Made by a program: the position numbers and the translations under genes. This document shows, piece after piece, positions 25,625 through 33,989 of a stretch of DNA of 64,000 nt. The notes below the pieces were generated by a model. That model was not told the DNA's origin. It did not search any database and worked only from the letters and a program-made list of their open reading frames with translations. Source of the DNA: Lentimicrobium sp. (GTDB taxonomy: Bacteria > Bacteroidota > Bacteroidia > Bacteroidales > Lentimicrobiaceae); the NCBI GenBank assembly GCA_019429275.1, contig JAHYJC010000002.1, positions 62,001 through 126,000 of the forward strand. The letters are read 5' to 3'. The first letter of the stretch is position 1. Every line of letters begins with the position of its first letter.

Positions 25625-26962
25625 ATGGAATATAAGGCCTATACCGTACGCAATTTTCGATCTATCCCTCAAATAAAATTACTCCCTGAGTCTTTAAAAA
25701 AAGAGATGGAAATAGTTGCCCGTGTTTTACCTTTCAAATCAAATTCTTACGTAGTTGATAAACTTATAAATTGGGACAATTATAGCGAAGATCCGATTTT
25801 CAAACTTACATTTCCTGTCAGGGAGATCCTTTCAGAAGAACATTTTTCCCGAATTGAGAATGCCATCATGGCTGAAAAACCTGAGGCAGAAATCCGAAAG
25901 ATTTGCGAAAAAATAAAAATGGAGTTAAACCCCCACCCTGCAGGGCAACTCGAAATGAATATCCCTTTGTTTGACAATCAGAAACTTGAAGGTGTTCAAC
26001 ACAAATACAAAGAAACTGTTTTATTTTTTCCTTTACAGGGCCAGACTTGTCATGCCTATTGCACTTTTTGTTTTCGGTGGCCTCAATTTTCAGGGCTCGA
26101 AGGCATGAAAATCTCATCGAAATATGATGAAAAGTTTGGTCAATACCTTAAACAAAAAAAAGAGGTTACCAATGTTCTTATTACCGGTGGAGATCCTCTG
26201 GTCATGAAAACCAATATTTTGGCAAAGTACTTAAAGAATCTGCTTGAGCCCGGATTGGAGCATATTCATACCATTAGAATAGGATCAAAAGCATTGGCTT
26301 ACTGGCCATACAGATTTCTCACTGATCCTGATGCCGGGGAACTCATCAACTTGTTTAAAGAGGTTGCTTCAGCAGGAAAACAATTGACACTGATGGCACA
26401 TTTCAATCATCCTGTTGAATTGGGCACCAAAGCAGTTAAACATGCCATCAGGGTGATAAGATCGGCTGGAGTTCAAATCCGCACTCAATCCCCAATATTG
26501 AAAAACATCAACGATTCAGCCAAAGTTTGGGCCAAAATGTGGCGACTTCAGGCCGGGCTTGGGTGCCACCCATATTACATGTTTATGGCCCGGGACACCG
26601 GCGCCAAACAATATTTTGATGTTTCGCTGAATGATGCTTATGAAATATTCAGAGAAGCATACAGCAAAGTGAGTGGCGTTGCCAGAACTGCCCGCGGACC
26701 TGTTATGTCGGCCGCTCCCGGAAAGGTACATGTTGTTGGAGTTAGCGAAGTATCGGGTCAGAAAATTTTTGTACTTCAGTTTATTCAGGCACGAAAATCT
26801 GATTGGGTAAAAAGGCCGTTTTTTGCAAAATTCAATCCAGATGCATCATGGCTGACAGATCTGGAACCTGCATTTGGTGAAGAAAAATTTTTCTGGCAAC
26901 AGGAATTTGAAGAAATGTCAAGATTAAACCTTAAAAATGCTGCTTTTCAGGAAGAAGAATAA
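25625..26962 (+). CDS. KamA-family radical SAM protein (lysine 2,3-aminomutase-like)
   Basis: A 445-residue radical S-adenosylmethionine enzyme of the lysine 2,3-aminomutase family. The CX3CX2C cluster motif is CHAYCTFCFRWPQF at about residue 142, and the SAM-binding strand TNVLITGGDPLVM follows. A PLP lysine is expected near RGPVMSAAPGKVHVVG at about 360. Canonical enzymes interconvert L-lysine and beta-lysine in lysine fermentation or osmolyte synthesis; related members have other amino-acid substrates. No lysine-fermentation genes (kamDE, kdd, kce, kal) lie nearby, so the substrate is uncertain. It has its own promoter and is followed by a convergent thioesterase gene. Confidence 0.83.
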   Translation: MEYKAYTVRNFRSIPQIKLLPESLKKEMEIVARVLPFKSNSYVVDKLINWDNYSEDPIFKLTFPVREILSEEHFSRIENAIMAEKPEAEIRKICEKIKMELNPHPAGQLEMNIPLFDNQKLEGVQHKYKETVLFFPLQGQTCHAYCTFCFRWPQFSGLEGMKISSKYDEKFGQYLKQKKEVTNVLITGGDPLVMKTNILAKYLKNLLEPGLEHIHTIRIGSKALAYWPYRFLTDPDAGELINLFKEVASAGKQLTLMAHFNHPVELGTKAVKHAIRVIRSAGVQIRTQSPILKNINDSAKVWAKMWRLQAGLGCHPYYMFMARDTGAKQYFDVSLNDAYEIFREAYSKVSGVARTARGPVMSAAPGKVHVVGVSEVSGQKIFVLQFIQARKSDWVKRPFFAKFNPDASWLTDLEPAFGEEKFFWQQEFEEMSRLNLKNAAFQEEE

Positions 26963-26978
26963 GAATAATGGAGAATTG

Positions 26979-27461
26979 TTATTGTCCATTTTCATAAAAT
27001 TCCTCAGATCCGGGATACCAGAGTTTTTCTTTTGCTATCTCCTCCTTAAACGTAAAGTAATGCATTAAACCATAGGTGCATAGCTCTCCCTCTGAATTAT
27101 ACAACCAGGTTTCAATAACGGCAATGTTCCGGTTCATCTCTTTCAGCCGGGCCTTCAATTGCAATGAACCTTTATCAATATAAACAGGTTTTTTAAGATT
27201 TACATCCATGTGCGATGTAACACCCGAAGTTTTCAATTTGACAAAAACCAGCCAACTTGCGATTTCATCGAGCAGTGTTGCCTGAATACCCCCATGCAGC
27301 ACCTGGTGCCAACCCTGGAAATGTGGTTTTGGCTGCCATTCTGAAATTACGTAATCACCATCTTCTTTAAAAGTCATGTTTAACCCAAGCTTATTCTTTG
27401 GTGAACAGCCAAAGCAATTATAGCCATCCATTTTAACAAAAGGATTTCTGATAGTTTTCAT
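26979..27461 (-). CDS. PaaI-family hotdog thioesterase
   Basis: A 160-residue hotdog-fold protein. It has FQGWHQVLHGGIQATLLDEI, the helix-plus-Gly-Gly motif holding the catalytic Asp/Glu of PaaI-type thioesterases, and GVTSHMDVNLKKPVYIDKGS, the family strand region. An N-terminal NCFGCSPKNKLGLNM adds a Cys pair seen in several Bacteroidota homologues. It probably hydrolyses acyl-CoA or another acyl thioester in the cytoplasm, with substrate unknown. On the minus strand; stop codons of this gene and the KamA gene are 16 bases apart. Confidence 0.83.
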   Translation of the reverse strand: MKTIRNPFVKMDGYNCFGCSPKNKLGLNMTFKEDGDYVISEWQPKPHFQGWHQVLHGGIQATLLDEIASWLVFVKLKTSGVTSHMDVNLKKPVYIDKGSLQLKARLKEMNRNIAVIETWLYNSEGELCTYGLMHYFTFKEEIAKEKLWYPGSEEFYENGQ

Positions 27462-27640
27462 CTCATTTTGCTTAATTTCAGAATTTTTAAGGTATTGCTT
27501 CTTCCAAAATTCAACCTCTCCGGTGAATTATGTCGGCATGATTACAAATAAACTAAATTTTTATTGAAAATCCGCTTATTAACTTGAGAAACAAAACACA
27601 AAGTTGAATGAATCCAATAAAAATAAATCAGATTCTCTGG

Positions 27641-28954
27641 TTATTCGGCTGGATAAATTGCCATTAGGTCATAAATATCAGAAGAAACCACTTTAACCTT
27701 GACAATTTGACCTGCTTCAAGTGATTTTGAATTATCTGTTATAAGAACTTCATTATCAACTTCGGGTGAGTCATATTGGGTACGGCCTATCCACTTTCCT
27801 TCTTCCTGTTTATCAATTATAACCGGAAGAATCCTTCCTTCCAGGGATTGATTTCTTTTGTATGAGATATCCTGCTGCAATAGCATAATTTCCTCAGCTC
27901 TTTTTGCTTTTATGGCTGGCCTTACATTATCTTCAAGCACAGCGGAGGGAGTATTTTCTTCGTGCGAGTATGTAAAAACACCTATCCGTTCAAATTCCGA
28001 TTCTCTGATAAAATCTCGCAATTCCGAAAATTCCTGAGCTGTTTCGCCAGGGTAGCCAACAATAAAACTACTTCGAATAGCTATTCCCGAAACCATCTTT
28101 CTGATGGTTTGAATGAGTTCACGGGTTCCGTTTTCATCAATACCACGGCGCATCGATTTCAGTATCCGGCTGTTGATGTGTTGCAGGGGAATATCAATGT
28201 AGTTACAGACTTTTGGGTGTTTATTCATTGTATCGAGCAAATCAAGCGGAAAGCCCGCCGGATAGGCATAGTGCAACCTTATCCACTCAATGCCATCAAC
28301 CTTAACAAGCTCCTCAATCAATTCTGACAAACTGCGCTTGCCATACAATTCAAGGCCATAATAGGTAAGATCCTGTGCAATAAGTATCAGCTCTTTTACT
28401 CCTTTCGCGGCTAAAAATTCAGTTTCTTTAACAAGGCTTTCAATGCTTCGTGAAACATTTTTCCCCCTTATTCCCGGTATTGCACAAAAGGAACAGTTTC
28501 TGTCGCACCCTTCCGATATCTTTAAATATGCAAAATGTGTGGGAGTAGTTATAACTCTTTCTCCGAGCAAGGCTTCACGATATTCAGCATTTAGCTTTTT
28601 AAGAATGGCGTTCACATCATTTACCCCGAAGAAAGCATCAACTTCAGGCAATTCTTTCTCTAATTCTGCTTTATATCGCTCAGACAAACAACCCATGACA
28701 AGGAGCTGATCAATCTCGCCCTGTTTTTTTGCTAAGGACCACTGAAGAATTGTATCTACAGATTCTTCTTTTGCATCATTGATAAATCCACAAGTGTTAA
28801 TGATAACAACATCTGCATGTTTTGTACCTTCATGAAGTGTTTTAAATCCAGCTGCCTGAAGCTGCCGAAGCATTACCTCCGAGTCAACCAGATTTTTGGC
28901 ACAGCCAAGGGTTATAACATTAACAGTCTGATTTTTGGATAATCTTGTTTTCAA
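27641..28954 (-). CDS. rimO: Ribosomal protein S12 methylthiotransferase RimO
   Basis: A 437-residue radical SAM methylthiotransferase that modifies Asp88/89 of ribosomal protein S12. It has the N-terminal UPF0004 domain (NVITLGCAKNLVDSEVMLRQ, IINTCGFINDAKEE), with three Cys for the second iron-sulfur cluster. The radical SAM domain carries the CX3CX2C motif in SEGCDRNCSFCAIPGIRGK, and a C-terminal TRAM domain follows. IPLQHINSRILKSMRRG and SSFIVGYPGETAQEF are typical. It lies 44 bases from ftsY (minus strand, ftsY upstream), the normal Bacteroidota order rpmG-DUF4295-ftsY-rimO. Confidence 0.96.
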   Translation of the reverse strand: MKTRLSKNQTVNVITLGCAKNLVDSEVMLRQLQAAGFKTLHEGTKHADVVIINTCGFINDAKEESVDTILQWSLAKKQGEIDQLLVMGCLSERYKAELEKELPEVDAFFGVNDVNAILKKLNAEYREALLGERVITTPTHFAYLKISEGCDRNCSFCAIPGIRGKNVSRSIESLVKETEFLAAKGVKELILIAQDLTYYGLELYGKRSLSELIEELVKVDGIEWIRLHYAYPAGFPLDLLDTMNKHPKVCNYIDIPLQHINSRILKSMRRGIDENGTRELIQTIRKMVSGIAIRSSFIVGYPGETAQEFSELRDFIRESEFERIGVFTYSHEENTPSAVLEDNVRPAIKAKRAEEIMLLQQDISYKRNQSLEGRILPVIIDKQEEGKWIGRTQYDSPEVDNEVLITDNSKSLEAGQIVKVKVVSSDIYDLMAIYPAE

Positions 28955-28998
28955 ATGGATTGAAAGAATTAGGAAAGTAATTTAAATGTTGTCATTGA

Positions 28999-29952
28999 TC
29001 AACTAAAGAGCGAATCAACAAATTCTTCGCGGATAAAAGGTTGCAGATCCGTCATTTTTTCACCAATACCTATATATTTTACCGGAATTTTAAACTGATC
29101 AGAAACTCCGATCACCACTCCGCCTTTGGCCGTTCCATCAAGTTTTGTTAGGGCAAGGGCATTTACTTCAGTAGCAGCAGTAAACTGCCTGGCCTGTTCA
29201 ATGGCATTCTGCCCTGTTGAGGCATCGAGTACCAGCAAAACTTCATTCGGAGCATTTGGAAGAAGCTTTTGCATTACTTTCCGGATTTTTGAAAGCTCAT
29301 TCATCAGGTTAATCTTGTTGTGAAGCCTGCCGGCAGTATCAATAATCACAACATCAGCATTACGGGCAATGGCCGATTTTAAAGTATCAAATGCCACTGA
29401 TGCGGGATCAGAGCCCATGCCCTGAGATATGCAGGTAACTCCAACCCTTTCGGCCCAGATTTCAAGCTGGGATACAGCTGCAGCCCTGAAAGTATCAGCG
29501 GCACCAAGTACTACATTTTTTCCGGCCGCTTTAAACTGATAAGCAAGTTTTCCGATGGTTGTGGTTTTGCCGACTCCGTTGACACCAACGACCATAATCA
29601 CATAAGGATTTTCTCTTTTTGGAAAATCAAATACACTCACCAGTTCATTACCTGAATTTTCACCGAGTAAAGCGGTAATTTCTTCGCGCAAAATCTGATT
29701 CAACTCTGAAATTCCAAGGTACTTATCGCGCTGTACCCTTTGTTGAATCCTTTCAATAATTTTAAGTGTCGTCTCGACCCCAACATCCGAAGTTACCAGA
29801 ATTTCCTCAAGATTATCAAGGACATCATCATCAACAACTGATTTTCCAACGATTGCCTTTGATAGTTTACCAAAAAAACTGCTTTTTGTTTTCTCCAGAC
29901 CTTTGTCAAGGTCCTGTTTTTTTTCGCGGGAGAAAAATGAAAAAATACCCAT
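28999..29952 (-). CDS. ftsY: Signal recognition particle receptor FtsY
   Basis: A 317-residue SRP-family GTPase (NG domain, short N-terminal A segment). The N-domain four-helix bundle is followed by G1 VVGVNGVGKTTTIGKLA, the DTFRAAA motif, G3 DTAGRLHNK, G4 TKLDGTAKGG and the closing loop GEKMTDLQPF. It docks ribosome-SRP complexes at the inner membrane for co-translational insertion of membrane proteins. The A domain is minimal, as in most Bacteroidota. It is on the minus strand upstream of rimO and downstream of the ribosomal genes; a strong hairpin separates it from DUF4295. Confidence 0.97.
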   Translation of the reverse strand: MGIFSFFSREKKQDLDKGLEKTKSSFFGKLSKAIVGKSVVDDDVLDNLEEILVTSDVGVETTLKIIERIQQRVQRDKYLGISELNQILREEITALLGENSGNELVSVFDFPKRENPYVIMVVGVNGVGKTTTIGKLAYQFKAAGKNVVLGAADTFRAAAVSQLEIWAERVGVTCISQGMGSDPASVAFDTLKSAIARNADVVIIDTAGRLHNKINLMNELSKIRKVMQKLLPNAPNEVLLVLDASTGQNAIEQARQFTAATEVNALALTKLDGTAKGGVVIGVSDQFKIPVKYIGIGEKMTDLQPFIREEFVDSLFS

Positions 29953-30019
29953 AAAAAAGAAACTTTGATTGATATTATGAGAGTATTTCCTGCAAAATTA
30001 TGATATTTGAATAAGCGAA

Positions 30020-30071
30020 AATTAAAAAATAAAAGCAGGGTCTTTTCTTGTGAGGGAAAAGGCCCTGCTTT
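30020..30071 (-). terminator. Long-stem terminator/attenuator between DUF4295 and ftsY
   Basis: An 18-bp stem (30032-30049 with 30054-30071, including AAAGCAGGG/CCCTGCTTT) has a 4-base loop. On the minus strand it is followed by a T-rich run (TTTTATTTTTTAATT). It separates the ribosomal genes from ftsY and would stop or dampen transcription. Confidence 0.8.
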
Positions 30072-30093
30072 ATAATAAATTCAGATTTAAACC

Positions 30094-30249
30094 CTATTTT
30101 TTTGACAGAAAATCTTTTACCAAATCATTTGGAACAATATTTTCCTTAAAAGCATAAGCTCCGGTTTTGGGAGACCTAACCATTCGGATAACTTTTGCAA
30201 AATCCTTACCTGACGAGGCTCTCAGGGTTGCAACTACTTTTTTTGCCAT
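30094..30249 (-). CDS. DUF4295 family protein
   Basis: A 51-residue basic protein: MAKKVVATLRASSGKDFAKV, then IRMVRSPKTGAYAFKENIVP and a C-terminal LVKDFLSKK. It is the small DUF4295 protein that accompanies rpmG (and often rpmB) in Bacteroidota. Its basic composition and invariant neighbourhood suggest a ribosome-associated or ribosomal protein, though function is not proven. Nine bases separate it from the rpmG stop, so both are on one transcript from the promoter at about 30476-30507. The strong hairpin downstream ends the unit. Confidence 0.87.
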   Translation of the reverse strand: MAKKVVATLRASSGKDFAKVIRMVRSPKTGAYAFKENIVPNDLVKDFLSKK

Positions 30250-30258
30250 GGTATAGTA

Positions 30259-30447
30259 TTATTTAATTTCTTTGTGAACTGTTACTTTCCTGAGGATGGG
30301 ATTAAACTTTTTCAGCTCAAGCCTTTCAGGGGTATTTTTCTTATTCTTGGTGGTAATATACCTGGATGTTCCGGGAACTCCGCTGGCTTTGTGCTCGGTG
30401 CACTCCAGAATTACCTGAATCCTTGCTTCTTTACTCTTCTTAGCCAT
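30259..30447 (-). CDS. rpmG: 50S ribosomal protein L33
   Basis: A 62-residue ribosomal protein with the bacterial L33 pattern: [15 protein letters not shown] near the start, [21 protein letters not shown] centrally and [11 protein letters not shown] at the end. Only one Cys of the zinc-ribbon positions is present, so it is a zinc-independent (C-minus) type. In many relatives rpmB (L28) comes immediately before; here it is absent and the upstream space leads to the divergent xerD gene. Promoted by the element at 30476-30507. Confidence 0.95.
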   Translation of the reverse strand: MAKKSKEARIQVILECTEHKASGVPGTSRYITTKNKKNTPERLELKKFNPILRKVTVHKEIK

Positions 30448-30475
30448 TATTGTAAGCCTTTAAAATTTGGGACTG

Positions 30476-30507
30476 CAAAAATACAATTATTTTTCAATGA
30501 TCCAAAA
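30476..30507 (-). promoter_or_regulatory. Bacteroidota-type promoter of rpmG-DUF4295
   Basis: On the minus strand, TTTTGG (30507-30502) and TATTTTTG (30483-30476) form -33 and -7 boxes. The -7 box matches TAnnTTTG exactly and the spacing is about 19 bases, the expected arrangement, some 29 bases before the start codon. Confidence 0.65.
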
Positions 30508-30706
30508 CCATTTGTCTAAAAAAATCGATAAATTGTTGTTTTTGTTCAGCAACTTCGTATATTTAAGCATATTCTTCTGTTTAACAGAATATTAAATAAA
30601 ATATTTAACTTACAAACAACAACTTGTTGAAAAATAAGTATTGTCAACTTCGTTCAGATTCAGATGATGATTATTTTTCGAAACCCGGCACAACAAAGGA
30701 ATACCA

Positions 30707-31612
30707 ATGAACTGGCAAATATATCTAAAAAGTTATAAGGCTTACCTTCAAATTGAAAAGTCGTTGCCGGTCAACACTGTTGCAGCTTATACCCGCGACG
30801 TCGCCAAACTGATTCAATTCGCTACAAGTGAAGGATTTCCTGAAGATCCAAGAAAAATATCAACTCAGAACCTGCAGGCGTTTGTCAAGGCAATGGCTGA
30901 AATTGGACTGGAAGCCAGCACACAATCACGTATAATTTCAGGTTTAAGATCTTTCTTTAATTTTCTTATTCTTGAAAATGAAATTGAAACTGATCCTACC
31001 GAACTTCTTGAAATGCCACGAATCGGCAGAAAATTACCAGAAGTATTGAGTGTTAAAGAGATCGATGACATGATTTCTGTCATTGATCTGAGTCTGCCAA
31101 ATAGTGAACGGAATAAGGCTATGATTGAGCTGCTTTACGGATGCGGCCTCAGAGTATCAGAACTGGTTACCCTGAAATTGTCGGATTTATTTTTTGAGGA
31201 AAATTTTATTAAGGTCACTGGAAAAGGAAACAAACAACGCCTTGTCCCTGTCGGTAAAAGGGCAATAGCCCAGGTGCAACGTTATATTACCATAATCAGG
31301 GTTCACCAGAAAGTAGTTAAAAATGCCGAAAATGTTATTTTTTTAAACAACAGAGGTAATGGACTTTCCAGAGCCATGGTTTTCAGCATTGTGAAAGGTC
31401 TGGCTATAAGTGCAGGAATCAGAAAATCTATCAGTCCTCATACCTTCAGGCATAGTTTTGCGACTCATCTTGTGGAAAACGGAGCCGATCTGAGGTCAGT
31501 TCAGGAGATGCTTGGACATTCATCCATTACTACAACCGAAATATATACACATATCGACAGGGAGTACCTTAGAAAAAACATTCTGAAATACCACCCAAGA
31601 CAAAATATGTAA
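30707..31612 (+). CDS. xerD: Site-specific tyrosine recombinase XerD
   Basis: A 301-residue tyrosine recombinase that, with XerC, resolves chromosome dimers at dif. The N-terminal SAM-like core-binding domain (YLQIEKSLPVNTVAAYTRD) is followed by the catalytic domain. Catalytic residues are visible: Arg in YGCGLRVSELV (about 149), Lys in KVTGKGNKQRLVP (about 173), His245/Arg248 in HTFRHSFATHL, His271 in MLGHSS and Tyr280 in EIYTHI. Length is that of the XerC/D type and no mobile-element context is seen, so this is the housekeeping enzyme. The frame starts ATG 30707, divergent from rpmG. Confidence 0.9.
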   Translation: MNWQIYLKSYKAYLQIEKSLPVNTVAAYTRDVAKLIQFATSEGFPEDPRKISTQNLQAFVKAMAEIGLEASTQSRIISGLRSFFNFLILENEIETDPTELLEMPRIGRKLPEVLSVKEIDDMISVIDLSLPNSERNKAMIELLYGCGLRVSELVTLKLSDLFFEENFIKVTGKGNKQRLVPVGKRAIAQVQRYITIIRVHQKVVKNAENVIFLNNRGNGLSRAMVFSIVKGLAISAGIRKSISPHTFRHSFATHLVENGADLRSVQEMLGHSSITTTEIYTHIDREYLRKNILKYHPRQNM

Positions 31613-31622
31613 GGGATTTTAT

Positions 31623-32108
31623 TTATTCGTCGTCATCAAGGTCGTCAAATTCTTCAATTTCGCCGTTCTCATTCACAAAAACACCCCAGTTCACGGTTAC
31701 CAGTTTATTGTTCTGAAAGTAGAAATCAATTAGGGCTTCATCAAATGAAACCCTTTTCTCGCCCCATTCTTCTTCTTCAACATCCATCTGTGAAAGGCCA
31801 TTCTCTTTCATCAGAACTATAATTTCATCTTCTGTTAATGGAAAAACCTTTTTACCAAAGAGAGTGGTCTCTTCATTATCGGTTTCAAAGCATGAAAGTA
31901 CATGATTATTTTTGCCTTCAAAAAAAACAGTCAGACCAAGGTTGTCATAACTCCATAATATTGTACTCAGATCTTCGTCACCTTCATCGCCTATATCCTC
32001 AATTTCATTGGGTTTACCCAAAGATTTTTCAACTTTTTCGGGGCTTTCGCCAAATTTAAGGTCATCAAGGCCATCGAGAAGCCCAATTTCAAGTTTAAGT
32101 TTTTTCAT
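31623..32108 (-). CDS. Acidic hypothetical protein
   Basis: A 161-residue, strongly acidic cytoplasmic protein. The N-terminus KKLKLEIGLLDGLDDLKFGE, then SPEKVEKSLGKPNEIED, suggest a short helical domain resembling SmpA/OmlA- or DUF-type modules in which a Gly-x-Pro turn follows a helix. The C-terminus is a run of Asp/Glu (EIEEFDDLDDDE). I do not recognise the family. No signal peptide or membrane segment. Convergent with xerD, 10 bases apart, and downstream of the SDR gene on the same strand by 18 bases, so the pair is likely co-transcribed. Confidence 0.65.
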   Translation of the reverse strand: MKKLKLEIGLLDGLDDLKFGESPEKVEKSLGKPNEIEDIGDEGDEDLSTILWSYDNLGLTVFFEGKNNHVLSCFETDNEETTLFGKKVFPLTEDEIIVLMKENGLSQMDVEEEEWGEKRVSFDEALIDFYFQNNKLVTVNWGVFVNENGEIEEFDDLDDDE

Positions 32109-32126
32109 GTGTTTTGGATTTTTATG

Positions 32127-32936
32127 TTAATGAAAAGGCGAATCAGGTTCTTTAGACATCTGATTATAAACCAAATAATTTACCACGCGGGGAAAATAAT
32201 GGTTCAACGTTACTGCAAACTTTCCTTCAAGAAAAGTAAGCACAAGTTTATTTTTTCGCTTTGCAATAGCCCTGACAATTTTTGCGGCTGCTTTTTCTGA
32301 GGACATCATTTTACCTTCATTTCTGGGTGTATCTCCCTGAAGCGACCCATCTGCCAGCAATGCACTTTTGCGGATGTTGCTTGATGTAAAGCCAGGAGCA
32401 GCTACTAGCACATGTAGACCGGTTTTAAGATTCTCGCAACGAAGTGTTTCCAGAAATCCCCGTATTGCAAATTTTGAAGCCGAATAGCCAGTTCTTCCAG
32501 GCAATCCAATATATCCGGCGACTGAAATAATTCCGGCAACAGAACCTTTTGATTCAAGGAGATAAGGCAATGCAAATTTGGTGCAATAAACCGTGCCCCA
32601 AAAATTGATATCCATCAGGGTTTTAATAACGCTGAGATCGGTGTTTTTGAATGCTGCACGCATCGAAACACCGGCATTATTTACGAGTATATCAATTTTA
32701 CCTTTCGCCTCTACTACCTTTTCAATTAGGTTTCTGCAATCTGACTCCAGGCTAACATCAGCTTTTACGGCCATGGCTTCAATTCCCTTGTCCTTTAGCT
32801 CAGTTAAAGCCAGTTGTAATCGTTCACCGTTCCTTGCAGAGATTGCCACAAAAGCACCCAAACGCCCAAATTCATGTGCCATTGCCAATCCTATTCCCGA
32901 CGATCCGCCGGTGATAATCACAACTTTACCTTTCAA
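32127..32936 (-). CDS. Short-chain dehydrogenase/reductase
   Basis: A 269-residue SDR oxidoreductase. The cofactor motif is VIITGGSSGIGLAMAHEFG (TGxxxGxG), the NNAG motif is LVNNAGVSMRAA, and the catalytic Ser-Tyr-Lys lie in ISVAGYIGL and GYSASKFAIRGFLE. The Arg following Ser-Ala in the cofactor region (ISARNGERL) suggests NADP(H) preference. The C-terminal tail (RVVNYLVYNQMSKEP) is slightly hydrophobic, typical of membrane-associated SDRs acting on lipids or sterols. No substrate indicated. It precedes the acidic hypothetical gene in the same direction. Confidence 0.87.
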   Translation of the reverse strand: MKGKVVIITGGSSGIGLAMAHEFGRLGAFVAISARNGERLQLALTELKDKGIEAMAVKADVSLESDCRNLIEKVVEAKGKIDILVNNAGVSMRAAFKNTDLSVIKTLMDINFWGTVYCTKFALPYLLESKGSVAGIISVAGYIGLPGRTGYSASKFAIRGFLETLRCENLKTGLHVLVAAPGFTSSNIRKSALLADGSLQGDTPRNEGKMMSSEKAAAKIVRAIAKRKNKLVLTFLEGKFAVTLNHYFPRVVNYLVYNQMSKEPDSPFH

Positions 32937-33134
32937 TGATTGATTCTTTAAACCGAAGGCAATATTACCAAAATTTTATCACTTAAATTATCCAAAATAA
33001 CAATGTCCTTATCTTGTGTTAAAAGTAACAACTTATGTTCATTGTCCGGCTATAAAAAGCAGATATTTGTAATTGGAAAATATTGGCTGGATTTTATTCA
33101 AACGAAATCTGAGTTAGCACTAAAAACAATTGAT

Positions 33135-33889
33135 TTGAGTAAAAAAGTAAAAATTGAAATTTGCGCGGGTTCAATTCAATCTGCGCTGGCTGCAGAAAAG
33201 GCGGAGCTGACCGGATCGAACTTTGTTCCGCGCTAAGCAAAGGTGGCCTTACGCCTTCGGCCGGAACTATGAAATATGCTTGTAAAAAGCTTTCGATTCC
33301 TGTTTTTATGCTCATCAGACCAAGAGCCGGAGATTTCAACTATACCGATGCTGAATTCGAAAGTATGCTGGCGGATATCAGGGTTGCAAAAAAATATGGA
33401 GCATCAGGAATTGTATGTGGTATACTAAACAGTAACGGCAACGTTGATAAATTCAGAATGAAAAAAATTATAAAAATTGCTTCTCCCCTACCATTGACTT
33501 TTCATAGAGCCTTTGACCTGACCTGTGATCCTTTCGAAGCAATATATGAAATCATAAGTTTAGGCTGCCAGCGACTCTTGACTTCAGGCCACGAAGCCAC
33601 AGCTTTTGAAGGAGCAAACCTTATTAAAAGAATGATAAGAAAATCATCGGATTATATTATCATTATGCCCGGAAGCGGCATTAACCCTTCTAATTTCTTG
33701 AAAATGGCTGAAATTACCAGAGTTAAGGAATTTCATCTTTCTGCAAGCAGGGCCTTTCCGGGAAAAATGATGTATCAAAAGCCGGGCATTGCAATGTCAG
33801 ATGAAAACAAATCAGAATATGTAACCATGCAAACAGATATTGAAATGGTTGTAAATGTATGTCAAATTGCAAATCAATTAAAGAATTAG
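33135..33889 (+). pseudogene. cutC: Copper homeostasis protein CutC, frameshifted
   Basis: A CutC-family TIM-barrel gene split across two frames. The N-terminal sequence IEICAGSIQSALAAEK is read in one frame and the rest, KGGADRIELCSALSKGGLTP onward, in another. The break is in AAAAGG at 33196-33201, where one missing base would restore the family's AAExGGADRIELC junction. The rest is intact to the stop (VFMLIRPRAGDFNYT, PLTFHRAFDLTCDP, LLTSGHEATAFEG, IIIMPGSGINP). The likely start is TTG at 33135. The intact reading frame alone (from 33161) lacks the first beta strand. A true inactivating frameshift or a sequencing error in a homopolymer are both possible. CutC's role in copper handling is disputed. 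Confidence 0.8.
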
Positions 33890-33912
33890 TTAAGGTAAAT
33901 TATATTAGTGAT

Positions 33913-33953
33913 AATGAACCCTCATTTTTTGAAAGACGAGGTTTTCATTTTTA
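33913..33953 (+). terminator. Possible terminator after cutC
   Basis: AATGAACCCTC (33913-33923) pairs imperfectly with GAGGTTTTCATT (33938-33949), followed by TTT. The stem has a small bulge, so support is moderate. Confidence 0.4.
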
Positions 33954-33989
33954 ATTTGTAATTTTGTTTTAAATAAGAACATTAATTAA

